Positions 43,386 to 51,906 of a stretch of DNA of 64,000 bases are shown one piece after another; the first letter of the stretch is position 1; every line of letters begins with the position of its first letter. This DNA is from Bermanella sp047621325 (GTDB lineage: Bacteria; Pseudomonadota; Gammaproteobacteria; Pseudomonadales; Oceanobacteraceae): assembly GCA_047621325.1 (NCBI GenBank), contig JBLHLT010000006.1, positions 1 through 64,000 on the forward strand, given 5' to 3'. The notes beneath the pieces were generated by a model, which was not told the origin of the DNA, ran no database searches, and saw nothing but the letters and a program-made list of their open reading frames with translations. The translations under genes were made by a program, and so were the position numbers.

Positions 43386-44536
43386 TTTGAGATAATCTCG
43401 TTCATAATTTCACGGGTGCCTCCACCAATTGAAAGTATACGATTATCGCGATACAAGCGCTCTACTACGCTTTCTCGCATTAATCCCATGCCACCAAAAA
43501 TCTGTACCGCTTCATAGGTAACAAAGTCACTGACATCGGTTGCAAAGTTTTTAGCCATACTGACTTGTTTAACCTGATCAATACCCGCATTCATATTCGC
43601 GGCTACGTTGTACATCATGGTTTTACTGACTTCTAACTTTGTCGCCATTTCAACCAGTTTATGTTTAATCACCTGATACTTACCAATGGCACGACCAAAA
43701 GCCTCACGTTCTTTAACGTATTTATAACATTCATCTAACGCAAGCTCCGCGGTCATATTCGCCATTGAGGTCAACATTAATCGCTCACTTTGAAAGTTCG
43801 CCATAATGGCAAAAAAGCCTGTATTCTCTGCACCAATTAAATTATCAGCGGGCACTATACAGTCTTCAAAAAATAATTCTGCGGTATCCGATGCCCACCA
43901 ACACATTTTTTTAAGACTTTTACCCACATTAAAACCCGGCGTGCCTTTTTCGATCATAAGTAAACTTATGCCACCATAACCTTCACCGCCCGTACGCACC
44001 GCTACCGTATAAAAATCAGCACGTACACCAGACGTAATAAACGTCTTACTGCCATTTACTTTGTAGAAAGTGCCGCTATCTGTGGTGATTTTTTCGGCAC
44101 GGGTTTTAATATTGGCCACATCTGAGCCACCACTTGGCTCAGTGATCGCAAGCGCGCAAATTTTATCGCCTGCAATCACACTCGGCATCACTTTTTGTTT
44201 CAGCACCTCATTGCCCCACTTAGCAATAGGTGGCAAACCAATATCGAGGGAGCCTAAACTTGAAACCAAACCCGCACTGGTGCAACGCATAATTTCTTCG
44301 GAAAATACTAGCTTATGAAATACATCGGCTTTTGTACCGCCGTATTTTTCATCAAAGCCAATGCCTAAAAAACCAGCATCACCTGCCATTTTATAAATTT
44401 CACGGGGAAAGGTATTTTGCTCTTCCCAGTCAGCTATGTGCGGCAAAATTTCTTTATCAACAAAACGTTTAATACTGTCACGTAATGCATGGTGGGTTTC
44501 ATCAAAATAGGGAGGTGTAGCAGGAATCTTGGACAT
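43370..44536 (-). CDS. acyl-CoA dehydrogenase, branched-chain type, end of the atu-like cluster
   Basis: A 388-residue FAD enzyme of the classical acyl-CoA dehydrogenase fold: ALAITEPSGGSDVANIKT and FITSGVRADFYTVAVRT in the flavin domain. The catalytic base is probably Glu251 in FQSERLML, because the position used by short- and medium-chain enzymes (YEGT) reads GGGT here. That layout is shared by isovaleryl- and citronellyl-CoA dehydrogenases. It lies 133 bases after atuF on the same strand. It may handle a later branched intermediate, but the substrate is not known. Confidence 0.88.
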   Translation of the reverse strand: MSKIPATPPYFDETHHALRDSIKRFVDKEILPHIADWEEQNTFPREIYKMAGDAGFLGIGFDEKYGGTKADVFHKLVFSEEIMRCTSAGLVSSLGSLDIGLPPIAKWGNEVLKQKVMPSVIAGDKICALAITEPSGGSDVANIKTRAEKITTDSGTFYKVNGSKTFITSGVRADFYTVAVRTGGEGYGGISLLMIEKGTPGFNVGKSLKKMCWWASDTAELFFEDCIVPADNLIGAENTGFFAIMANFQSERLMLTSMANMTAELALDECYKYVKEREAFGRAIGKYQVIKHKLVEMATKLEVSKTMMYNVAANMNAGIDQVKQVSMAKNFATDVSDFVTYEAVQIFGGMGLMRESVVERLYRDNRILSIGGGTREIMNEIISKQLKL

Positions 44537-44669
44537 GAGAGCAGCCTATTGTTCTTGTTAAATTTAACTCACGGGTACAAATGGTTTACATCTGGTTAAA
44601 ATAACATTCAACAAGATGCAAACAATGGCAAAAACACTCGAAAGCTTGGCCTAATCAACCATTTTATAT

Positions 44670-46676
44670 TTATGCAGACTCAGTTTCTGGTTCTGTTTTT
44701 TCAGATTCAATTTCAACTAACAATTGTCGACCTTTCACTTGATCACCCTTGGTGACTAAAATAGATTTAATCACGCCATCGCTATCGGCTTTCATGCTGT
44801 GCTCCATCTTCATCGCCTCTAGCACCACAAGTGTCTGGCCTTTTTTAACAGTTTGTCCATCTTCAACCAGCACATCAATAATGCCGCCGTCCATACTGGC
44901 TTTGATTAAACCACTACCTGCCGCATCTGCACTAATGGCCGGAGTATGGGTCATATCTTCAATAAACACACAACCTTCGTGAGTGTTTAAATATACGCCA
45001 TTATTATAAAACGCAAAGCTTACGGTCCTACTCACACCGTTTTCACTGTAACGAATGGTTTGATCACTAAAACTTTGCAACGTCACGCTGAATTCATCAT
45101 CACCCGCTTGTAACAAAAAGGCTTTTTCTTGACTGTTTGCGACGTTCACGGCCACCTTGCACTTGTCACTCACGCATAACAAATCGAACCACGTAGGTGC
45201 AGGGTTTGAATTACGCCAAAAACCACGCTCTAACGCATCAGAATTTTGTTGCGCCGACTTAAGATAAAACAACCAAGCCGCTAACCCTTGCTGTTTTGAC
45301 GTTAATGGATGCGGTGTTAACGATTTATCGTCGTTAAACGATGCTTCGATAAAAGCAGTGGTAGCACTACCACTTGCAAAAACATCATGTTGTAAAATAT
45401 TAAATAAGAAACCTCGATTGCTGCGCACACCAAGCAATTCAATTTTTTTCAATGATGCCATTAAGCGCCGACGTGCATGATCACGGTTATCGCCATATGC
45501 AATGACTTTCGCCAGCATAGGATCATAAAACGGAGTAATGGTTTGGCCTGTTTGAATGCCGGCATCCATTCTTAAGCCATCACCTTGGGCATATTCCCAA
45601 CGTAATACTTGACCCGTTTGTGGCATAAAGCCTAACGCGGGGTCTTCTGCGTATAGTCGCACCTCCATGGCGTGCCCTTTTATTGTGACTTCTTCCTGTG
45701 TTTTAGGTAAAAAGCCACCCGCTGCAATTGTTAGCTGCCAGGCCACCAGATCAACGCCAGTGACTAATTCAGTCACTGGGTGCTCTACTTGCAAGCGGGT
45801 GTTCATTTCAAGGAAATAAAAGTGACCAGCATCATCGGTTAAAAATTCCACCGTGCCTGCACCAACATATTCACAAGCAAGCGCGGCATTGACGGCGGCC
45901 TCACCCATTTTTTGTCGAAGCTCAGGACTAACAAATGGCGATGGTGCTTCTTCTACTACCTTTTGGTGGCGGCGCTGCACTGAACAGTCGCGTTCACCTA
46001 AATATATGCAATTACCGTGTCGATCGGCAAAAACTTGAATTTCAATATGGCGCGGACTAATGACCGCTTTTTCTAAAATGACTTCGTCACTGCCAAATGC
46101 ATTTAATGCTTCTGATTTGGCTGTTTTTAATTGCTCTAAAAATTCAGATTCTTTATACACCAAACGCATGCCACGACCACCACCACCGGCCGCCGCTTTC
46201 ACCATAATTGGGTAACCTATTTCGTTTGCGTGAGACAATAAGATGTTTTCATCTTGCTCAGCGCCTTCGTAACCTGGAATACACGGCACACCTGCTTTTA
46301 ACATTTCAATTTTGGCTAAGCGTTTATTGCCCATTAGTTCAATGGCTTTTGGGTCTGGCCCGATAAAGGTAATACCCTCTGCCTGACACGCTGCACAAAA
46401 ATCGGTATTTTCAGATAAAAAACCATAACCGGGGTGGACAGCTTGTGCGCCGGTTTTTTTACAAGCATCAATAATGTTTTTGATTACCAAGTAACTTTGA
46501 TTCACTTGAGCAGGGCCAATACAAACAGCTTCATCTGCAAATGCAACATGCGGTGCATCCGCATCCGCTTCACTGTAAACAGCAACCGTCTCATAACCCA
46601 TGGCTTTAGCGGTTTTTAATACGCGTAATGCTATCTCGCCACGGTTTGCCACTAATACTTTTGTAAATTCAGCCAT
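44670..46676 (-). CDS. atuF: biotin-dependent carboxylase alpha subunit, geranyl-CoA carboxylase-like (AtuF)
   Basis: A 668-residue alpha subunit: biotin carboxylase domain (about 1-450; ANRGEIALRVLKTAK, ATP grasp loop KAAAGGGGRGMR, EMNTRLQVEHPVTE), a linker with the beta-subunit contact domain, and a C-terminal biotinyl domain with AMKM, biotinylated at about Lys623. It carboxylates the biotin that AtuC uses on the acyl-CoA. Methylcrotonyl-CoA carboxylase has the same architecture; the surrounding SDR, AtuD-type dehydrogenase and TetR regulator favour the geranyl-CoA enzyme. A tandem repeat block separates it from atuE. Confidence 0.8.
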   Translation of the reverse strand: MAEFTKVLVANRGEIALRVLKTAKAMGYETVAVYSEADADAPHVAFADEAVCIGPAQVNQSYLVIKNIIDACKKTGAQAVHPGYGFLSENTDFCAACQAEGITFIGPDPKAIELMGNKRLAKIEMLKAGVPCIPGYEGAEQDENILLSHANEIGYPIMVKAAAGGGGRGMRLVYKESEFLEQLKTAKSEALNAFGSDEVILEKAVISPRHIEIQVFADRHGNCIYLGERDCSVQRRHQKVVEEAPSPFVSPELRQKMGEAAVNAALACEYVGAGTVEFLTDDAGHFYFLEMNTRLQVEHPVTELVTGVDLVAWQLTIAAGGFLPKTQEEVTIKGHAMEVRLYAEDPALGFMPQTGQVLRWEYAQGDGLRMDAGIQTGQTITPFYDPMLAKVIAYGDNRDHARRRLMASLKKIELLGVRSNRGFLFNILQHDVFASGSATTAFIEASFNDDKSLTPHPLTSKQQGLAAWLFYLKSAQQNSDALERGFWRNSNPAPTWFDLLCVSDKCKVAVNVANSQEKAFLLQAGDDEFSVTLQSFSDQTIRYSENGVSRTVSFAFYNNGVYLNTHEGCVFIEDMTHTPAISADAAGSGLIKASMDGGIIDVLVEDGQTVKKGQTLVVLEAMKMEHSMKADSDGVIKSILVTKGDQVKGRQLLVEIESEKTEPETESA

Positions 46677-46780
46677 GTTACTCTCCTGCCTCTCACCACT
46701 TCATATACACACGTATAATTTTTGTTATTTTTGCGGGCACTGCCCGACCTACTTACTACAACCATGTACCATTTGATTAT

Positions 46781-47166
46781 TCACTCGCAGGTGCGAGTTC
46801 GTACATTTTTAATTGTCACTGCATTTGTACGAGGGTGCACTGCGCCCAAATCATCTAATAACACATACCGTTCGCGACTACTTTTCACTCGCAGGTGCGA
46901 GTTCGTACATTTTTCATCATCACTGCATTTGTACGAGGGCGCACTGCGCCCAAATCATCTAATAACACATACCGTTCGCGACTACTTTTCACTCGCAGGT
47001 GCGAGTTCGTACATTTTTCATCATCACTGCATTTGTACGAGGGTGCACTACGCCCGATTCACCAACAACACAGACCATTCACGACTACTTTTCACTCGCA
47101 GGTGCAAGTTCGTACATTTTTTATCATCACTGCATTTGTACGAGGGTGCACTGTGCCCGAATCAAA
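46781..47166. repeat. four tandem ~104-bp repeats inside the atu operon
   Basis: Units start at 46781, 46885, 46989 and 47092 (each TCACTCGCAGG), spacing 104, 104 and 103, and a partial unit lies before them from about 46730. Each contains small hairpins: TCGCAGGTGCGA, TCGTACA...TGTACGA, and GGGCGCA/GCGCCC. Copies 1-3 are nearly identical and copy 4 has diverged. The block fills the 505-base gap between atuE and atuF; the open frames across it are only repeat translations. Confidence 0.9.
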
Positions 47167-47181
47167 CAAATACTAAGCAAG

Positions 47182-48000
47182 CTAACTTATACTCCAAGGC
47201 GCCGGTTTCTTTTGAATAAACGCCATAGTACCCGCCACCCCTTCTTCACCTTGAACAGCTGCGCTAAACGCTTTTGCCGCATCATCAATCAATTCTGCTG
47301 CTTCGTGTTCGGCCGCTTTTAAAATTAACTGTTTGGTAACGGCGTTTGCATGTGGCGCACAGGATTTAATTTGATCAAGCGTTCGCCCTAATAAAACATC
47401 AAGTTCGGCATCGTCTTTTGCAAAAAAGTGACTTATACCTAACTTCACTGATTCCTCACCACCAAAACGCTCGCCTAATAACGCTAAACGACGGGTTTGG
47501 GTTAAACCAATACGCTTCACCACAAACGGAGCAATTTGCGCAGGCGGAATACCTAAACTGGTTTCAGGCAACCCAAATTTTGCACTAGAAGTTGCGATCG
47601 CCACATCACTCACACACGCTAAGCCAAAGCCGCCACCTAATACCGCACCTTCTAAAACCGTTATCACCACTTGAGGAATGTGATTCATTTTTAGAATCAA
47701 TTCACCAAACTGCTTGTTTAAATCAAAGTACGGATCACTTTCACTTTTCGCCGCTGCCGCACGTGCACTGGCCATGTCTTTAATGTCACCACCAGCACAA
47801 AAATGACCGCCTTCACCGCGCACAATCACAGCACGAACTGACAAATCTGTTTCGAGGGCGGTTAACACTTTTGACAACTCCCCTACCATAGCCAAGCTCA
47901 TGGCGTTACGCGCTTGCGGGCGGTCCAATGTTAAGTGCAACACCCAAGGATTTTGCGTATCTCGTTCTAACTTAATACAGGTGTAAGCTTGATCTAACAT
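47182..48000 (-). CDS. atuE: enoyl-CoA hydratase, isohexenylglutaconyl-CoA hydratase-like (AtuE)
   Basis: A 272-residue crotonase. ATG 48000 is used because AGGATT lies six bases upstream; a GTG farther up is less likely. The oxyanion loops are HFCAGGDIKDM and EGAVLGGGFGLACVSD, and the following FGLPETSLGIPPAQ supplies the Glu position of hydratases. In the Atu pathway this step hydrates the carboxylated product of geranyl-CoA carboxylase; the homologous step in leucine degradation is methylglutaconyl-CoA hydration. Gene order favours the former. It is 45 bases downstream of atuD. Confidence 0.8.
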   Translation of the reverse strand: MLDQAYTCIKLERDTQNPWVLHLTLDRPQARNAMSLAMVGELSKVLTALETDLSVRAVIVRGEGGHFCAGGDIKDMASARAAAAKSESDPYFDLNKQFGELILKMNHIPQVVITVLEGAVLGGGFGLACVSDVAIATSSAKFGLPETSLGIPPAQIAPFVVKRIGLTQTRRLALLGERFGGEESVKLGISHFFAKDDAELDVLLGRTLDQIKSCAPHANAVTKQLILKAAEHEAAELIDDAAKAFSAAVQGEEGVAGTMAFIQKKPAPWSIS

Positions 48001-48045
48001 ATTTAATCCTGTTTTAATTTTTTGCGTTCGCACATATGGTCAGAT

Positions 48046-49203
48046 TTATTTCATTTTCTTAGGCAAAATGTCCATGTACTTACAGATAATGCCCAACATA
48101 ATTTCATCTGCGCCGCCGCCAATAGACGCTAAACGACCATCACGATAAACCTGTGCAACAGGGTTATCCATGGTAAAGCCCATGCCGCCCCAATATTGCA
48201 AACAGCTATCGGCTACTTCACGAATTAAGCGACCGCCTTTTAACTTACACATTGACGCAAGTTTGGTGACGTCTTGTTTTTGAATCATCAATTCGGTTGC
48301 GCGATAGGTTAATGCCCGCAGTGCTTCGATTTCGGTTTGCAGCTCTGCCAAACGAAAGTGAATCGACTGATTGTTAATTAATGGCTGACCAAAGGTTTTA
48401 CGCTCACGGGTGTATTCGATGGTTTTTTCAACACATTGCTCAAGGGTAATTAAACCACTGGCTGCGCCCCATAATCGCTCTTCTTGAAATTGCAGCATTT
48501 GCAACATGAAGCCAGTGCCTTCTGCGCCAATACGGTTACGTTGTGGTACTCGTACGTCATCAAAGTAAACAGGTGCGGTATCGCTTGAACGCATACCAAT
48601 TTTGTCAATTTTCTCGCCAATGCTGACACCTTTGGTATTGGCCGGCACAATAATTAATGATTTATTTTTATGGGGCTTATCATCACTGGTATTGGCCAAG
48701 ACACAAAAGAAGTCAGCTTGTGTGGAATTAGTGATCCACATTTTTGAGCCGTTAATAATGTAATCGTCGCCGTCTTTTTTAGCGGTGGTTTTAAGACCAG
48801 CCACATCAGAACCCGCTCCCGTTTCAGAAACGGCAATAGCTGCAACAAATTCGCCCGCTATAGATGGTACTAAAAATTCTTGTTTAAGTTCATGGCTGCC
48901 AAATTTTGCAATGGCTGGTGTTGCCATGTCGGTTTGCACACCGATTGATAACGGCACACCACCACACGTGGCATAACCTAACGCTTCGGCTGCATAAATA
49001 TTATAAGAATGGTCTAGCCCCATGCCGCCGTACTTTTCTTCTTTATTAATACCTAACAGACCTAGGTCGCCCATTTTTTTGAAAACTTCATGAGCCGGAA
49101 ACACACCGGCTTTCTCCCATTCGGCGACATTTGGGTTTACTTCATTTTCAATGAAGTTTTTCATGGTACGGAATATTTCTTTATGTTCGTGTGTAATAAG
49201 CAT
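48046..49203 (-). CDS. atuD: acyl-CoA dehydrogenase, citronellyl-CoA dehydrogenase-like (AtuD)
   Basis: A 385-residue enzyme. Flavin-domain motifs are AIAVSETGAGSDVAGLKT and MWITNSTQADFFC. The catalytic Glu is probably Glu242 in FQEERLWGA; the alternative site reads GGGADEIM, with Gly where many acyl-CoA dehydrogenases carry Glu. This is the layout of dehydrogenases acting on 3-methyl-branched acyl-CoA. In the Atu pathway it oxidises citronellyl-CoA to geranyl-CoA. Third gene of the atuBCDEF-like order. Confidence 0.82.
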   Translation of the reverse strand: MLITHEHKEIFRTMKNFIENEVNPNVAEWEKAGVFPAHEVFKKMGDLGLLGINKEEKYGGMGLDHSYNIYAAEALGYATCGGVPLSIGVQTDMATPAIAKFGSHELKQEFLVPSIAGEFVAAIAVSETGAGSDVAGLKTTAKKDGDDYIINGSKMWITNSTQADFFCVLANTSDDKPHKNKSLIIVPANTKGVSIGEKIDKIGMRSSDTAPVYFDDVRVPQRNRIGAEGTGFMLQMLQFQEERLWGAASGLITLEQCVEKTIEYTRERKTFGQPLINNQSIHFRLAELQTEIEALRALTYRATELMIQKQDVTKLASMCKLKGGRLIREVADSCLQYWGGMGFTMDNPVAQVYRDGRLASIGGGADEIMLGIICKYMDILPKKMK

Positions 49204-49239
49204 GTCGCTGTCCTTAAAAAGAGTTAAAAATATAAATAC

Positions 49240-50862
49240 TTACAAACGGGCCACGCCGAATGAATTAGGTTGCAATGTGCGGGCCTGTGCTTCTTTACAA
49301 ATACTTAAGCAATAGCCAAGTACGCGGCGGGTATCACGTGGGTCAATAATGCCGTCATCCCATAAACGGGCGGTGCCAAATAAACTGGTCGAGCCAGCAT
49401 CTAATTTTTGTGCGGTGGCTAACTCAATGGTGTCGAGCATTTTAGGGTCGGGTTCCATGCCCATTTTGCGCTGTTTATCTTCAGTCACGATGCGTAATAC
49501 TTTACCCGCCTGTGCGCCGCCCATAACCGCTGTTTTGCTGTTTGGCCATGCAAAAATAAACCGAGGATCTAAACCACGACCACACATGGCGTAGTTACCC
49601 GCGCCGTATGAGCCACCCACGTTAATACTGATTTTGGGCACAGTGGCATTGGCGACCGCTTGAATCATTTTAGAGCCGTGCTTAATGACACCGTTTTGCT
49701 CGCTTTGCGTGCCCACCATAAAACCAGTGGTGTTATGTATAAATAAAAGCGGTGTATTACTTTGCTCACAAAGTTGAATAAACTGCGCTGCTTTGGCGGC
49801 ACCTTTTGGTGTGATTGGGCCGTTATTACCTATAATACCCACTGCATGGCCTTCTATTTTTATGCGACCACATACGGTTTGGTTATCGTACTCATTTTTA
49901 AAATCTAAAAATTCAGAGCCATCCGCAATACGCGCTAAAATCTCACGCACGTCATAAGGCTGCTTTGCATCGGCTGGCACAACACCTAACAACTCATCAG
50001 GTGAATAAAGCGGCTGCTCGTATAAATTAGGTTTTAATGCATTCGCATCTACCTGATCATTCCAAGGCAGGCTTTGCATAATTTCACGGGCAATGCGAAT
50101 TCCGTCGGCATCGTCTTCGGCTAAATATTCAGCCGTACCTGCGGTTTGTGCGTGCATCTCTGAGCCGCCAAGCTCTTCGTCGGTAGCAATTTCACCGGTA
50201 GCGGCTTTCAAAAGTGGCGGCCCAGCTAAAAACATTTTGGCCTTGCCACGCACTAAAACCACCCAATCAGATAAACCCGGTTGATACGCACCACCCGCGG
50301 TTGCGTTACCATGTACCACGGTAATTTGTGGCAAACCTTGTGCCGACATACGGGCTTGGTTAGCGAAGGCTTTTGCGCCTTTCACAAAAATATCGGTGGC
50401 GTAATTTAAATTCGCCCCGCCACTTTCAGACAAACTCACCACAGGTAAATTATTTTCTTGAGCAATTTCTTGAATACGCAAAGATTTATCTAAACCCGCT
50501 GGTGAAATGGTACCGCCTTTTATTGCGCAGTTATTGACGACGATCATGCAACGAATATTGGCCACATAACCAATACCAGCAATGATGCCGCCACCTGCTC
50601 CACTGCCGTCTTTGTCGTCATGCATTTTATAACCGGCTAACGCCATAACTTCTAAAAATGGCGAGCCTGCATCCAACAAACGATTCAAGCGTTCACGTGG
50701 CAATAGTTTTTGGCGTTGTATGAATTTTTCAGTGCTGGCTAGTTCTTTATCAATCACTTTTTGTTCAATAGCGCGAAACTCATCAATGCACTTTTGCATG
50801 GATTCACCATTGGTTTTAAACCCAACACCATGAACATCAATTTCGGATTGCAATACGGGCAT
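49240..50862 (-). CDS. atuC: carboxylase beta subunit, geranyl-CoA carboxylase-like (AtuC)
   Basis: A 540-residue carboxyltransferase subunit, close to the length of P. aeruginosa AtuC. It has two crotonase-like halves: ASESGGANLNY-type text (SLSESGGANLNY), ITVVHGNATAGGAYQPGLSDW, and HNTTGFMVGTQSEQNGVIKHGSKM with SYGAGNYAMCGRG in the second half. ATG 50862 is chosen because GGAGG precedes it and it lies one base after the atuB stop. Ala167 in KAFANQA occupies a site where methylcrotonyl-CoA carboxylases have a bulky aromatic (IFYNQA), which would open the pocket for a longer acyl chain (by memory alignment). Confidence 0.82.
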   Translation of the reverse strand: MPVLQSEIDVHGVGFKTNGESMQKCIDEFRAIEQKVIDKELASTEKFIQRQKLLPRERLNRLLDAGSPFLEVMALAGYKMHDDKDGSGAGGGIIAGIGYVANIRCMIVVNNCAIKGGTISPAGLDKSLRIQEIAQENNLPVVSLSESGGANLNYATDIFVKGAKAFANQARMSAQGLPQITVVHGNATAGGAYQPGLSDWVVLVRGKAKMFLAGPPLLKAATGEIATDEELGGSEMHAQTAGTAEYLAEDDADGIRIAREIMQSLPWNDQVDANALKPNLYEQPLYSPDELLGVVPADAKQPYDVREILARIADGSEFLDFKNEYDNQTVCGRIKIEGHAVGIIGNNGPITPKGAAKAAQFIQLCEQSNTPLLFIHNTTGFMVGTQSEQNGVIKHGSKMIQAVANATVPKISINVGGSYGAGNYAMCGRGLDPRFIFAWPNSKTAVMGGAQAGKVLRIVTEDKQRKMGMEPDPKMLDTIELATAQKLDAGSTSLFGTARLWDDGIIDPRDTRRVLGYCLSICKEAQARTLQPNSFGVARL

Positions 50863-50863
50863 G

Positions 50864-51751
50864 TTAGGCCTCCTGCTTATCTTTATTATTTTCTTGCAAG
50901 ACATCTGGCATCACCGCACGGTGAAAACCGTTGTAAGGTGTATTATTTTTAGCTTTTGGTAATGGCCACATGCGATTACCTAAAGACGCTGCGCCATCGA
51001 TGCGTAAAGTAGAACCGCTGACAAACGCAGATGCCTCGCTTAATAAAAAGCTCACTGCCCCGCTCACTTCTGATTCGGTGCCCATACGCGAAAGCGGTAC
51101 CGCTTGTTCTAATTTAGGAATAATGGCTTTGAAGGCTCCTTCGTATGTGTCCATGCCGCTGGAGATAATCCAACCTGGTGCAATAGCGTTTACACGTACA
51201 CCGGATTGCCCCCACTCAAAAGCGGCGGTTTTAGTAAAGTTTTCCATACCGGCACGAGCCGCACCTGAATGCCCCATACCCGGCATGCCGCCCCACATGT
51301 CAGCAATAACATTCACAATACTGCCACCGGTTTTCACCATGGACTGGTTATACACTTCACGGGCAAACAAAAATCCCCCCACAAGATTTGTACGCACCAC
51401 GGTTTCAAACCCTTTTTGATTTATAGCCGCTAGGGGCGCGGGGTATTGTCCCCCTGCATTATTTAATAGGCCATGAATCACGCCGTGTTTTTCTTTGATG
51501 GCTTTCACCGTGGCTTTTACAGATTCTTCTTCACGAATATCACACGCCCAGTAATCGGCGCTGCCACCGTCTTCGATGATTTCGGCTTGCACTTTTTGCA
51601 ACTTGTCTTCTTTGCGGCCAATTAACACAACATGAGCACCCAGATGACTTAGCTCATGGGCACAACAGCGGCCAATACCACTGCCGCCCCCGGTTACCAC
51701 CATGACAGTATTGGTAAATAAACCCGGCTTAAATACGCTGTTATATGACAT
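50864..51751 (-). CDS. atuB: short-chain dehydrogenase/reductase, AtuB-like
   Basis: A 295-residue SDR enzyme: cofactor motif TGGGSGIGRCCAHEL, NNAGGQYPAPL, then Ser and a replacement of the usual Tyr-x-x-x-Lys (GMGHSGAARAGMENF), so the catalytic Tyr is absent, a trait of peroxisomal 2,4-dienoyl-CoA reductase-type SDRs. In Pseudomonas AtuB is placed in citronellol/geraniol oxidation or chain processing, with no firm assay known to me. It is the first gene of the operon, divergent from a TetR gene. Confidence 0.8.
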   Translation of the reverse strand: MSYNSVFKPGLFTNTVMVVTGGGSGIGRCCAHELSHLGAHVVLIGRKEDKLQKVQAEIIEDGGSADYWACDIREEESVKATVKAIKEKHGVIHGLLNNAGGQYPAPLAAINQKGFETVVRTNLVGGFLFAREVYNQSMVKTGGSIVNVIADMWGGMPGMGHSGAARAGMENFTKTAAFEWGQSGVRVNAIAPGWIISSGMDTYEGAFKAIIPKLEQAVPLSRMGTESEVSGAVSFLLSEASAFVSGSTLRIDGAASLGNRMWPLPKAKNNTPYNGFHRAVMPDVLQENNKDKQEA

Positions 51752-51770
51752 TTGGCTTCCTTAACAACTT

Positions 51771-51797
51771 GAACTGGGGCTTTATTTCACCCAGTTC
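51771..51797. promoter_or_regulatory. inverted repeat GAACTGGG-N11-CCCAGTTC in the atuB leader
   Basis: A perfect 8-bp inverted repeat 20 bases before the atuB start. It may be a second operator or an mRNA hairpin. Confidence 0.35.
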
Positions 51798-51828
51798 AGA
51801 CTCAGTTTTGATTCAATAAAACCACACT

Positions 51829-51846
51829 ACCAAGCAAGCGCTTGGT
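51829..51846. promoter_or_regulatory. candidate TetR operator ACCAAGC-N4-GCTTGGT
   Basis: A perfect 7-bp inverted repeat containing the 10-bp palindrome CAAGCGCTTG, between the divergent atuB and TetR genes. Size and location fit an AtuR-type repressor site. Confidence 0.55.
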
Positions 51847-51906
51847 TTACAATACCAAATGTTTCATAAATAATGGCCAAATATACCAATTCTTAAGGAT
51901 TCAACT

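Noticed and set aside
46781..47166. CRISPR array
   Set aside because: The 104-base units are nearly identical throughout with no unique spacers, and no cas gene is present.
46722..47322. Three overlapping open frames with repeated RTFFIITAFVRG text
   Set aside because: They are translations of the 104-bp tandem repeat in different frames; each unit shifts the frame and no start site or family match exists.
43370..51751. Leucine/isovalerate (liu) catabolic operon
   Set aside because: The enzymes are homologous, but HMG-CoA lyase and a MerR regulator are absent while the SDR and TetR genes match the atu layout. Kept only as an alternative.
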